Source: Drechmeria coniospora (lineage: Eukaryota; Ascomycota; Sordariomycetes; Hypocreales; Ophiocordycipitaceae). From it: 64,000 nucleotides of DNA. The notes beneath the pieces are model-generated. The model was not told the DNA's origin, did no database searches, and was given only the letters and a program-made list of their open reading frames with translations. The stretch spans positions 4,971,157-5,035,156 of the forward strand of contig NC_054391.1 in NCBI RefSeq assembly GCF_001625195.1. Direction: 5' to 3'. The stretch's first letter is position 1, and the number at the start of each line of letters is the position of its first letter. Made by a program: the position numbers and the translations under genes. Shown here piece by piece: positions 34,562 to 44,046 of the stretch.

Positions 34562-35167
34562 TTACAGACCCTGATAATCGCGGGGGTCGTGGTAACCTCC
34601 AGGTTGAAGAGTGCGCGTCTGGAAAGGCGCGCTGATAGAGACGACAGACTCGGGGTCATTATCCAAAGATATAACACCCGGCAGATATTCCTCAAGGCAG
34701 TTGCTATCGAGTCGGGCACTGAACATCCCGGCTGCGGCGTCCGCCTCTGTGAGGGTGAACTGTGGCCGCCGGAATGAGACGGCAGAGGAGTCGAGCTCAC
34801 ACCCGCTGACGACAGTCCTGTTTCCCGTAAGGTTCATCAAGATGGTCAGTAAGTCAGTTCGCTCCAAGCTATATAATTGACCAGTCCGCCGGGGCCCGTC
34901 TTCTATATAGAACCCCGTCGCGCCATAGGAACAACAAGGCCCAATGAGTAGAACAGGGAGCGAGGGCACGCTTAGGTGGTCAATCGCTAACATAATTGAC
35001 TCGGCAACCGCGTCAGGCATATTGCCCTGTAGGTACTTGAAGCAAAAGGGAGTCTCGTATTCACAGGGATTATACCGGTGGATAGTGACAGTGGCAGTAT
35101 ATGCAGTGCGGAATAGAAGTACTACCCAGCAGGTGTACAAACACTTAGTCTGAAATAATGATACCAT
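34562..35167 (-). CDS. Predicted secreted Cys-containing protein of unknown function
   Basis: Intact 201-aa frame with ATG at 35167. The N-terminus MVSLFQTKCLYTCWVVLLF then RTAYTA looks like a signal peptide. The mature part has six Cys (PCEYETPFC, GPCCSYG, SGCEL, SNCLEEY), an even number compatible with disulfides, and two N-glycosylation sequons in NLTGNRT. I recognise no family. It occupies the core of the second duplication unit, on the same strand and in the same relative place as the GPI-anchored gene in the first unit, but the two proteins share no visible similarity. The frame has not been broken by RIP although its left flank is heavily mutated. Candidate effector or surface protein; expression unproven. 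Confidence 0.55.
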   Translation of the reverse strand: MVSLFQTKCLYTCWVVLLFRTAYTATVTIHRYNPCEYETPFCFKYLQGNMPDAVAESIMLAIDHLSVPSLPVLLIGPCCSYGATGFYIEDGPRRTGQLYSLERTDLLTILMNLTGNRTVVSGCELDSSAVSFRRPQFTLTEADAAAGMFSARLDSNCLEEYLPGVISLDNDPESVVSISAPFQTRTLQPGGYHDPRDYQGL

Positions 35168-35844
35168 CTTGGACGAACGTCTGTTGAATGGTCAAATATC
35201 TAGGCTGCGTGCAATTACGCTGCTAGGTTGGAAGGCCGTGTGAGAGTTAGAAGGTTGAGTTGAGGTGAAAATAGACTAATGCAGGCCTTGCAAGCGTATC
35301 TTAGCAAAGACCCTTTATTTCAGTAGGTGGTATGGGTTACTTGGTTAGTAATTTTTTTGTTTTTGTTCTTGCAACTTGTATGCGCAAGAGGGGGTAGTGG
35401 AAGTATATCGCACGGACCAGGGAATTAATTACACTGTTAGTAACAGTAAAATGGGTGCTAACTTGGGATTGCTAAATTATACAAACGAAATGCGATTATT
35501 TCAATTGAGTAAACTATAGAATGAACGCAACTATATATAGACATATATTACCTACGTGTCCTGTCGGGACGTATCTGTTCCATCCATAATGCAATGGACA
35601 GGTCGTTTAATAAATAGTTTAAGGATAGACTTTGCTATTGCCTGTTTTGTCGTACTATAAGTCGGCTGGCTGGCTGTCTTACAGTTTGTACTCGAAATAC
35701 GGATACTGCTAACTAGCATAGTCTTACTAGTATAAATACTAGTATTTTTAACGCCTCCTCTATTTAGCTAGTATGACTACTGCTAAGTAGGATATTATCC
35801 TATTGTTGCTACTACTAGTAGTAACAATAGGGTTACTACTACTC
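35168..35844. other. AT-rich segment, possible decayed mobile element
   Basis: Strikingly AT-rich compared with the rest of the window, with no coding frame. It holds near-palindromic words around ACTAGTA (ACTAGTATAAATACTAGTA at about 35728 and CTACTACTAGTAGTAAC at about 35809). No terminal repeats or target-site duplication could be established by eye, so mobile origin is only a suggestion. Confidence 0.4.
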
Positions 35845-36441
35845 GATCTATATGGCCAGGATCTGGAGGCGAGGAAGGGGACAGTGTCGGCCTCTTCGAT
35901 CCCGGATGTACTTGCACGTACCCGCACGTACCCGGACTCGTTTGTAACGGAAGGCACGGAAGGCACGGCCGATCTGCCGTTTCATCTATCGAGCCGCTAG
36001 TCCCTCTTCGGAGATATCTGCACCCTAGGCAGCTTATGCATAAAGGGCCATAACGTTAATAAACTCTAATATTCGCTACTCCGCTCCGTATAGCTATATA
36101 CGGGGCGCTCCATACCGTAGTCGCCCACCAGTAGTATTTGGCCGAGCCCAGGTACGTACGAGTACGTCCATATACCTCCAACGACACTGTGCATAGTACG
36201 ATAGGCCGTACGTACTGAGCCTCAAGCTCCTTCGGCGGGATCCCTCTACCGAGGCGCAGTACCTAAAGCCATCACGAGGCCCGGGAGGTACGAGGCTCGG
36301 ACGAAGGCTCAGCGAGACGGCGACGACAACAAAGACAAAGACAACGACGACGAAGACAAATACAAAGACAACGACGACGACAAAGACAAAGACAAAGACA
36401 ACAACGACAACAACAACAAAGACGACAACTACGACGACGAC
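35845..36441. repeat. Duplicated flank B, copy 2
   Basis: Second copy of 32847-33384, starting GATCTATATGGCCAGG where copy 1 has GATCTACATGGCCAGG. It ends in an expanded GAC/AAAGAC/AACGAC trinucleotide tract (about 36315-36440) that abuts and slightly overlaps the Ser codons and stop of the DUF829 gene. Confidence 0.85.
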
Positions 36442-37310
36442 GCCGCCGTCGCGGCCGCCCACGACGTCCGAATGGCCGCCCAGTACTGCGTCGGATGCGT
36501 GCGCATGTGTCCGACATGGCCGCTACCTCGAAAGAGCTCCGTGTCGGCCTCCCACCCGTCCCGCCTCGCCTCGGCCGCGTGCCGCTCGATGTCGTCGGAG
36601 GCGATGAGGTCGTCGTCCTTGCTGTAGAGGTACAGCTTGCGGGCGCTCTTCGTCTCGTACCGCTCGTCGTTGGCCGCCCGCCTGCTCCACGAGCCGGCGC
36701 TCTCCCGGCCGACGATCCAGCCATAGGCGCTCGAGAGGCAGAGGACGAGGCCCCAGATGGCCTGCGTTACGGTAAAGGGCCAGGGGAAGGAAGCGGCGGT
36801 GCCGAGGGCCATGGCGCGCGACCAACGTCCGACGTTGGCCGCCGTCAGCTCGGTGCTGCCCGGCGTCGAGTCCATGACGAGCACCCGGTGCGGCAGCGGC
36901 TTGCCGTACCTCTCGCGGTAGGCGTGGAGCGTGGCGGCGTAGTTGACGGCGCCCGTGTTGGACATTGTGTGTACGAGGATCGAGTGCTCCTCGCTCTCGG
37001 CCCCGTCGAAGACGGCGTCGACGACGTCGGTCATGTGGCCCGAACGCTGCTGCAGGTCCGAGAACATGGCCTTGGCGATGGGCGAGAGCACGACGACCTG
37101 GCGCGCCGCCGGGTAGAGTTGCCGGTAGCCGTCGGCATACTTGGCCACGTGCTTGGGGAGACCGTCGCCCCAGCCGTAGATGATGACGGTGCCGGGATCC
37201 CCTGCCGACGCCGCGCCGTCGTCGGCCCGCGCCCGGGGCCGCAGGAACACCTGCTCCGAAAGGGCCGTAAAGCCGACGATGGCGGGTGCCTTTCTACCCA
37301 TGGCGGCCAT
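36429..37310 (-). CDS. DUF829/TMEM53-family alpha/beta-hydrolase-like protein
   Basis: Intact 293-aa frame, ATG at 37310 (a second ATG lies three codons in). The family (PF05705, TMEM53-like) has an alpha/beta-hydrolase fold of uncertain activity. Landmarks: VIIYGWGDGLPKHVAKYADG, YPAARQVVVLSP, the nucleophile-elbow region SILVHTMSNTGAVNYAATLH, HRVLVMDSTPGS, a hydrophobic segment (WPFTVTQAIWGLVLCLSSAY), RKLYLYSKDDDLIASDDIE and GSGHVGHMRTHPTQYW with the likely catalytic His. The C-terminal Ala/Ser run is encoded by a TCG tract that merges with the trinucleotide tail of flank B, so the last residues may vary between strains. A 16-bp minisatellite lies just upstream. Confidence 0.9.
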   Translation of the reverse strand: MAAMGRKAPAIVGFTALSEQVFLRPRARADDGAASAGDPGTVIIYGWGDGLPKHVAKYADGYRQLYPAARQVVVLSPIAKAMFSDLQQRSGHMTDVVDAVFDGAESEEHSILVHTMSNTGAVNYAATLHAYRERYGKPLPHRVLVMDSTPGSTELTAANVGRWSRAMALGTAASFPWPFTVTQAIWGLVLCLSSAYGWIVGRESAGSWSRRAANDERYETKSARKLYLYSKDDDLIASDDIERHAAEARRDGWEADTELFRGSGHVGHMRTHPTQYWAAIRTSWAAATAASSS

Positions 37311-37374
37311 ATTGTCCTTTGGTACGAATAGGCTCAGGGTGTATGTGTGTGTTTCGGAGTGTACTCAGGTGTAT

Positions 37375-37454
37375 GTGTACCGGTAGATGGGTGTACCGGC
37401 AGATGGGTGTACCGGCAGATGGGTGTACCGGTAGATGGTTTACCGGCAGGTAGG
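37375..37454. repeat. 16-bp minisatellite, five units
   Basis: Unit GTGTACCGGCAGATGG repeated at 37375, 37391, 37407, 37423 and 37439, with C/T variation in CGGCAG/CGGTAG and a diverged last unit. It lies about 65 bp upstream of the DUF829 start codon, in its promoter or leader. Confidence 0.9.
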
Positions 37455-38576
37455 TGTACAGACAAGTGTGTGTACAGGTATGTGGACGAGAAATGTGCAC
37501 AAGTATGAGTGCAAGGATGCGTCCTGTGCTATACAATACAAGTATGCGGACGGTAGAGCGTGCTGTGTGCGGTGTATGATCTCGAGTGCCCGTGGGTTGC
37601 TCCCGCGCCCGTCAAGGATGGGACGACAACGAAGGCGTAGTAAAGGTACGTCGAGTGGACGAATTTACTGTACATGTATAACCCACTCTCTCCGGCATAG
37701 GCAGCGTAACCAAACACATGGACGGGCACCCGCCAGCGCATGCACGTATTTATATGCTTGTCGGAACCGTGTCCCGTGACGACGGTGCCTGCTTCGACAC
37801 CTGTCCTGCCCTCGCTCCCTGCTTGTTGGGAAGGTGGCTTCAAACTTTGAACATGGCCGGCATTGACCAAGGGATGACTCGCGGCATCGAAATTGTCCCG
37901 ACCGAAGAACGACGGGCCAAGAGGGTTCGGCGCTGATGATGAGATATACGACGGAATCGGGGACATGAGCGGGAACGAATGCCGGTGCGGAATGTAGAGC
38001 GGGGCCGCTAGCAGAGATGCCGAGGCAGGAGTCGGGGCCGGAGAATTTCATCATGGCAGCAACCTAAAACTGTTGACGGCAATCTCTCCGATCCCAGCCA
38101 GCGCAAGGGCATCGCATTGATTGGATTGGGGACGCTTCGTAATGCTATTATCCGTGCCATGCTCTGTACTGTACTTGGCTGCACTTGTACCGTACAGTAC
38201 AGTGTGCTTGTACTTACAGCTACAAGCAAGCACACAAACTTGCACATGTACATGTACCTGCTCTTTCTCTGCACGTACTTGCTTATGGGAGTATAAGTAC
38301 ATGTAAGTGCTCCCCAACAATTCGGACTTTGGACGGCCAATTTCCAGCATACTCCGAATGCAAGTACTTAAGTACTTACGGAGTAATACTGTACGGGTTC
38401 ACGTTTCAGCCGAGAACGAGCCCTACGTAGTTTGCAACAGTCAGTTTCGCCAAAGGGCAACGTGCCATTGAGTCGGCCCCTACGGAGTAGTACACCTCGG
38501 CATCGGGCGTTGCATGACGTGAGGCCTGCCCGCAAGGTCTGTTGGTGGTGGTGGTATCTGCTGAGTACTTGCGTGT

Positions 38577-38874
38577 TACTGTGATAATTACTTTGTTATT
38601 GTGCTACTGTGATAATTACTGTGTTATTGTACTACTGTGATAATTAATGTGTGTTATTATGTTACTGTGATAATTACTGTGTTATTGTGTCACTGTGATA
38701 ATTAATGTGTGTTACTGTGTTACTGTGTTAACTGCTGTGTTACAGTGTTACAGTGTTACAGTGTTACAGTGTTACAGTGTTACTGTGTTACTGTGTTACT
38801 GTGTTACTGTGTTACTGTGTTACTGTGTTACTGTGTTACTGTGTTACTGTGTTACTGTGTTACTGTGTTACTGT
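38577..38874. repeat. Composite minisatellite, TGTTACTG/TGTTACAG octamer plus longer units
   Basis: The left part (to about 38720) alternates GTGATAATTA and GTGTTATTGTG blocks in units of roughly 30-40 bp. The right part is a pure octamer array: about five TGTTACAG units and then about fifteen TGTTACTG units. The octamer probably expanded from the longer unit by slippage. Confidence 0.9.
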
Positions 38875-39693
38875 ACTCCGTACAACTAACTATTACTTAC
38901 TTACCCTCTGTGCGGCAACCCCGAATGCTTGTGCACGTCCATGTAGATATTGCATTAGTCAGCGGGTTTGCAGTTCGTTCAAGTACAGTACAGCAAAATA
39001 GTATTATAATAGTCCTGTAGTTGTACAGTACGCGCCTGTGCCTGTTCCCTTAGGTGTACATGCTGAACATGAATAATTAGGCACGCATTCATTCGTTCCT
39101 CAACCTCCTTCGGTCCATGCAAGTATAAAGTGTGTCATTAGTAAGCATATTTACAGTTCGGAATACAGGCTGCTGCACAGCATAATTCGGCACGTGACTT
39201 TTACTTCAAGTACACCCGATTGTCCCAAGTCTTCCTGCACAGCTTCTATTGCGGCACCACCTACGGACAGCACAGGGCCTCCCTCGTTCCTCGAATACTC
39301 CCACACGTATTTTGCATTGTAAGCAGATGGGCACTGCATCTACTCCGTACTGCAGGGCTTTCGTGGCTCTTGGCGCAAAGGTGCATCGCTCGAGCCATGC
39401 ACGCGTTCGCGCAAATCTACCCTGCTTCGCCCTTGGATTGCGCGCACCCTCCGACTCGCATTATTACATCGTCGGCGAAGGGGTTCTTCGCCCGTGACAA
39501 TTGGCACGCGTAGCAGTAAAAGGCAACGTACATCATTCAGGAGCCTATGGAACGAGCAAAGGATGCAGCGAGCCTATACAGAGTCCAACTTGCACTATAG
39601 GAGAATACGACAAATATGTTCCACGCAAATTCCAAAACCAAAAAAAAGAGTCAACCAACTAGCAAGCCGCTAGGACCCGTCGAGACTTTTCCA

Positions 39694-41039
39694 TTACCCG
39701 TCAGATTGCGCAAGGGCCATCTGCTTCCAGTGATCGCGTTCAGCCTCGAGCTTCATGATGCGGTCCTCCAACTCTTCCAGTCGCTGAGCCTTGCGCTCGC
39801 GCGACTTCCGAGCGGCCAGCGTGTTGCGTGCTCGCTTCATGGCCACGTTGTCGTTGGGGTCCTCGATGATGATGGGCGGCAGCGGCTTGTCTCGCTTGCG
39901 CGCCGACACGCCGGCGACCGACGAGTGACGGCCGGATCCCGCGAGGGGCGACAAGGGCGACGACTTCTTCCCCTCGCCGGCCGCCATGACGGAGCCGACG
40001 TCGTCCGACGGGACTGCGGGCGAGTTGTTGAGGCTCCGCGTCGGCTCCGGGCTGAGGTCCGAGTCGCGAGGGAAGAGCGGGTACCAAGGGTCGTTGGCGC
40101 CGTCAAAGTCGACGCTGTCGAAGAGGGGCGAAACGTCGACGCTGTCAAAGTCGGGCGACTCGTCGTAGATGGACGGCGACGTCAGCGCCGTGAAGGCGCT
40201 CGAGTTGGGCGCCGACAAGAAAGGCTCCTGCATGAGCAGGTCCTGGGGCGAGACGGTGCCCAGGTTCGACGTCGAGCTGGACATGCTGCCGCCACCAAAG
40301 TCCAAGGCGGGGAGGACGGCGGGGGGGACGCCGCCGTGGAAGGCGGGGAACTCGTCCAGGTCCACGTCTGCGAGGGCGTGTGAGCGGCTTGAGCGAGGAG
40401 ACGACGACGGGAGCGTGGACAAACCTGCTGCGTTCATCATCTCGGCGATGTCTTGGTTGAAGAGCGGGACGGGGGGCCTGGGGGAGCTAGATTGCTGATG
40501 GGGGTTCTCGCTCGACGACGGAGCGGATGGGGCGTAGAGTAGATGGGCAAACCGGTTGGCGTTGACCGAAGACAAATCCTGAAAGAGCTGGGCCACTCGC
40601 TGCTTTTGCGCCGACGCCGACGAGGCAAGCTTGTCGCGACGGTGGTGGGACGAATGACGACGCTGACTGCTCGGCAGCGACGTGGCAGGCCGATTAAGGG
40701 ACGGGCGTGTTGGGGGACTGTCGAACAAGACGAAGTCCTGTGGCAAACTCTCGGGCAGGTTCGGGAGCTGGTGCGCGGATGGTGCCGGCAAGGCTGAGGC
40801 GGAGTTGGGAAGCCATGTTGATTGGGGATCCGTGGTGAAGACTGAAAAGTCTGGTGCCGAAATGTTGGCGGTGGAGGACGGAGAGCTCGAGCTGATGCTG
40901 TTCAAAGCGGTGCTAAAGTCCAGATCGACCGGGAGGTGACTGGGACTGGGGGGTGGTTGAGGGGAGATTGGCTCGCTGCTTGAGGAGATAATTGTGACGG
41001 ATTGGGAGGGGGTAACCGAAGGGTTGGTCTTTACGCCAT
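39694..41039 (-). CDS. cpc-1: CPC1/CpcA (GCN4-type) bZIP regulator of amino-acid biosynthesis, 3 exons proposed
   Basis: Transcription factor of cross-pathway (general amino acid) control. The C-terminal bZIP (about 355-409) carries the basic region KRARNTLAARKSRERKAQRL followed by the leucine zipper, the CPC1 signature; upstream are acidic/aromatic activation blocks (DFDSVDVSPLFDSVDFDG, DPWYPLF). The main frame has no ATG before the middle of the protein. Proposed solution: ATG at 41039, a five-base first coding exon (41039-41035), an intron 41034-40976 (GTAAAG...AAGCAG, 59 nt), giving MAEPISPQPPP then PVDLDFSTALNS. In-frame ATGs at 41147 or 41174 would lengthen exon 1. A second 57-nt intron (40424-40368) is likely but in frame, so its removal cannot be proven from sequence. 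Product 409 aa with both introns removed. Confidence 0.85.
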
Positions 41040-41263
41040 CGTGCTGGCGGCCTGAGGCGTGGATGATAAATGTCTTTTGGTACGGTGCGCGGGTGAGGTG
41101 GGAGAGGGAGGAAAAAGAGGAGCAAGGACAAGGTGGAAGCCTGGCATTTTTGTAATTCTCAGGCAGCAAGGCATACCAGGACCGCGCCCTTGGCGGAGCG
41201 GGCCTGCGGTGTGACTCACTCGCTAACCGTCCCTGATTGGCATGGACTGCTTACTAGGTGCAT
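41031..41263 (-). promoter_or_regulatory. 5' leader of the CPC1-type gene with upstream ORFs and a TGACTCA element
   Basis: Upstream of the proposed start are two short frames, 41263-41216 (15 codons plus stop) and 41243-41223 (6 codons plus stop). A longer frame runs from ATG 41174 or 41147 to a TAA at 41033-41031 inside the first intron. TGACTCA, the GCN4/CPC1 binding site, is at 41212-41218. GCN4 and cpc-1 messages are known to be controlled by upstream ORFs, and the Neurospora and Aspergillus genes by self-binding sites. Whether this site lies in the promoter or in transcribed leader cannot be seen. Confidence 0.6.
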
Positions 41264-43056
41264 GCTTAATATCCACACAGCCACCACGCCGCCGGAGCCC
41301 TGATCGCGATCGAGTCCCCTTCCCATCCGTCTTTTTCACCGCAACTTGTCCACGGCGAGCACCGTTTCCTCCATCGTCGGGCGGGCAGTAAAAGGCCCTG
41401 CGGAATGCAGAAAATTGGCAGCGCATGCTCCGCGCCGACGGACGGCGTCGATGCCGCGGAACGAAGCTGCTTCTCGTCCACCCACCTCGCCGCCGGCGCT
41501 CGCATGAATTTTTTGGACCAGCAGCACCAACAAAAGAGCCTCGGCGAGTAAGCACCGTGCGTTGGTTGCCTAATTCAAGGCACTTGCTAGTCCTCCGTCG
41601 TTTCCGCCATTCCGCGAGTACTTGCACGGTACTCCGCCCAGCACAGGCACATGTACAGCACGCGGAGCCGCACGTACAGGTACATGGCGGTGCAGGTACG
41701 GACGCTCACTGTTCAAAGTACCTGCGATCGTGGCGCCCCACGGAGTACTTGCACGCGAGCTGTCCCTGCACCCGCTCCAAGTACACAGTATTATACCTGC
41801 GCTGCACAGTACGACGTGATTACCATGGAACCGGCACGAAGGCACTCGAATCACTTGGTTTGCGGATCCTCAGTGGACTCCAGAACGTACAGTGATCCGT
41901 AGAACGAGTTCCTGGTACCAGCGTGCGCCTGCCGTACTGAATGAAGTACATCTTACTGTACTGTAAGTACTCTGTACATGTAAGTACACTTACTAATATT
42001 TGTACCTGTATGTACTTACAGTTCAGCGGGTGCCCGTGTACTGTAATTACTTACAGTACACCCGCATACTTGTACCAGTACGTAATACTACGGAATACGA
42101 TAAGAATTGGGCGAAGGGGTACGGAGTAAGTATAGGGGACAGAATAATATTAAAAAAAATTACACAAGAAAGCCAAGGCATCCGTGAGGACGAGTACCCA
42201 CGTAATGCCGCGCTGCCGTCGTGGCATTCGTTGTCACCTCCAAGCAATCGTACCTACGGAGTACAGACTGCTACAGTACGAGACTTGTAATTACGTCCTC
42301 GTCGCGTACGAATAGCAAGCTGAAACCTTGCAGTAAATACTTGGACGTACTTACTCCGTACAGGTGCACTCAACGCGGCAAATACAGTGCATTTGCGAAA
42401 CGTCGGACACAGTACCGCCCTGTCCACGTCTCACAATAGCGGGGGCACGGGGAGCGATTGGTCAGCTCGGGCGACACCATCAATGCTCGCTTGACCTGCG
42501 TAAATACGACCAGTACGAGATGAGCGTGGACCTGTGCTCGTATGCAGAAGGTAGATCCGAGCGAGGAGCCTGCCGCGGAGCCTCACTGCATGAGTTCATC
42601 CCTCGTCCGAGTTTGCGTTTGCATCGCCTCCGCAACTTGAGCCGCATTTCCGCGCTCAATCATGTGCAGTAGGTACTTGCATACGCACTGAGCGTTGCAC
42701 GTACTTGGGTAATTACTGTACTTACAGTACTTGTACTCCGTACTCCGTACTTGCTTGTACTTAGGTGTACTTGTACGGGGTACGGAGCACATGTACAGTA
42801 AGTTCTAGGTATGTAAGTACACAACTGGTCGTAAATACCTAGTACTTATACTTACAGTACTCCCTACAAGCAGACGACAAGTATTAATACTTATGATTCT
42901 TATCATCTGATTATACCTATCATCTGTCCCAAGTCTTCATGTCCATGTCGTACCGCATGCTTCACAACTACTTGCACAAGTTTACGGCACACAGCACACT
43001 CGTCCCTACCGTCCAGCCCCGTCCATCGTGCCGCCAGCCGCCCATGCCGCATTCAT
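41264..43056. other. Intergenic region upstream of the CPC1-type gene, GTAC-rich
   Basis: 1.8 kb without a supported gene. GTAC/CTCCGTA clusters occur at about 41600-42120, 42230-42370 and 42650-42960. The section 41264-41600 is the likely CPC1 promoter; the right edge is the 3' flank of the CCDC174 homologue. Confidence 0.55.
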
Positions 43057-44046
43057 TCAACCGCCGTTGCCGCCCGACAGCCCTTCGAGAAAGTTGTCCG
43101 CCTGCCGCTTGGCCCGTCTCGCTCCCATCTCCAGCCGCCGCTTTTCAATCTCCCGTCTCCGTGCCTCCTTTTGGTCCTCGCGTGCCTGCCGCTCCCGCTC
43201 CGTCCGCAGCCTCTCCTCCTCGAGGGACTTCATCTCCTGCGTTCGGCTGTCCTCGTCCTTGCTGAATTTGTAGAACCCGACACCCTTTGTCCGGATCTCC
43301 TTGTCGGCCTCGTAGTGCGTCTTCTCCGGCGGCGTCGCGCTTCGGTCTCGCTTGCGCGCCAATTCTTCCATCTTGCCGGCGTCTTCCGGGTTGAATGCCA
43401 TGGACTGGATGGCGTCGCCGTGTATGAGCCTGTCCGGTGCCGCCGGCCTCGCCGACATTCGTTCCAGCTCCTCGGCCCCGAGCATGCCCCGTCGTGCTCT
43501 CCGCTCCATTTTTTCCTTGTCGGCCCGTGTCCCCCGCCGAAGTCGTCCAAATTCGTCGTTCCACTCGATCGTCTCCTCGGCCGCGTCGCCGTCCTCTTCC
43601 TCGTCCGAGCTCGTCGTCGTAGAGTACCCGGCGTCGCGCCCGCCCTGCTCGGCCCATTTCCTGTCAAAGTCGACGAGCGATTCTGCTTCGTTCTCCGTCG
43701 GCACGTAGTCTCCTCGTTTCATGGCGGCGTACCGCCGAGCCTTGTCCTCCATCTTGCGTCTTGCTCGTGCAAGCTGCTGCGCTTCCTCCTCCGTACCCGT
43801 CACCTCCTTGAGCGCCAGCTTGTTGGTCTCGTCATGCTGCGCAGCCGGCCTCTGCGTTCGGCTGCGAAATATGTCGTCCTTTGGCTGCTTCGACGGTCTC
43901 GTTCGCCCCGATGTTGTCCCCGAGGACGCCGCCGTGGAGATGAGCGACGTGAGCTGCGCCTTGAAGTCGATGGATGTTGACAGAGCCGCATTTCGTTTCT
44001 GCTTCTTCGCCGGCCGCTGCCCGTAGAGATGGGGGTCTTGGGGCAT
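43057..44046 (-). CDS. CCDC174-like coiled-coil protein (DUF4078)
   Basis: Intact 329-aa frame, ATG at 44046. Highly charged, helical protein: an N-terminal basic segment (QRPAKKQKRNAA), a long helical region (ARARRKMEDKARRYAAMKRG), an acidic block (SSDEEEDGDAAEETIEW), the family core THYEADKEIRTKGVGFYKFS followed by KDEDSRTQEMKSLEEERLRT, and a C-terminal Arg/Glu coiled coil. The GVGFYKFS motif with following RTQEM is the mark of the CCDC174/DUF4078 family, nuclear proteins linked to splicing complexes in animals; a role in RNA processing here is inference. It diverges from homoserine dehydrogenase across 403 bp. Confidence 0.85.
   Translation of the reverse strand: MPQDPHLYGQRPAKKQKRNAALSTSIDFKAQLTSLISTAASSGTTSGRTRPSKQPKDDIFRSRTQRPAAQHDETNKLALKEVTGTEEEAQQLARARRKMEDKARRYAAMKRGDYVPTENEAESLVDFDRKWAEQGGRDAGYSTTTSSDEEEDGDAAEETIEWNDEFGRLRRGTRADKEKMERRARRGMLGAEELERMSARPAAPDRLIHGDAIQSMAFNPEDAGKMEELARKRDRSATPPEKTHYEADKEIRTKGVGFYKFSKDEDSRTQEMKSLEEERLRTERERQAREDQKEARRREIEKRRLEMGARRAKRQADNFLEGLSGGNGG

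Larger units (their letters stand above)
37311..39693. other. Intergenic region with two minisatellites and a GTAC cluster
   Basis: 2.4 kb without a supported gene, between the start of the DUF829 gene and the stop of the CPC1-type gene. It contains the 16-bp array at 37375-37454, GTAC-rich blocks at about 38130-38400 and 38870-39060, and the TGTTACTG array at 38577-38874. Confidence 0.6.

Noticed and set aside
34445..35844. Simple transposon insertion into the second GPI-gene copy
   Set aside because: The missing 5' part of the GPI gene and its promoter are not found on the other side of the segment, so replacement or deletion must have occurred; no terminal repeats or target-site duplication were seen.
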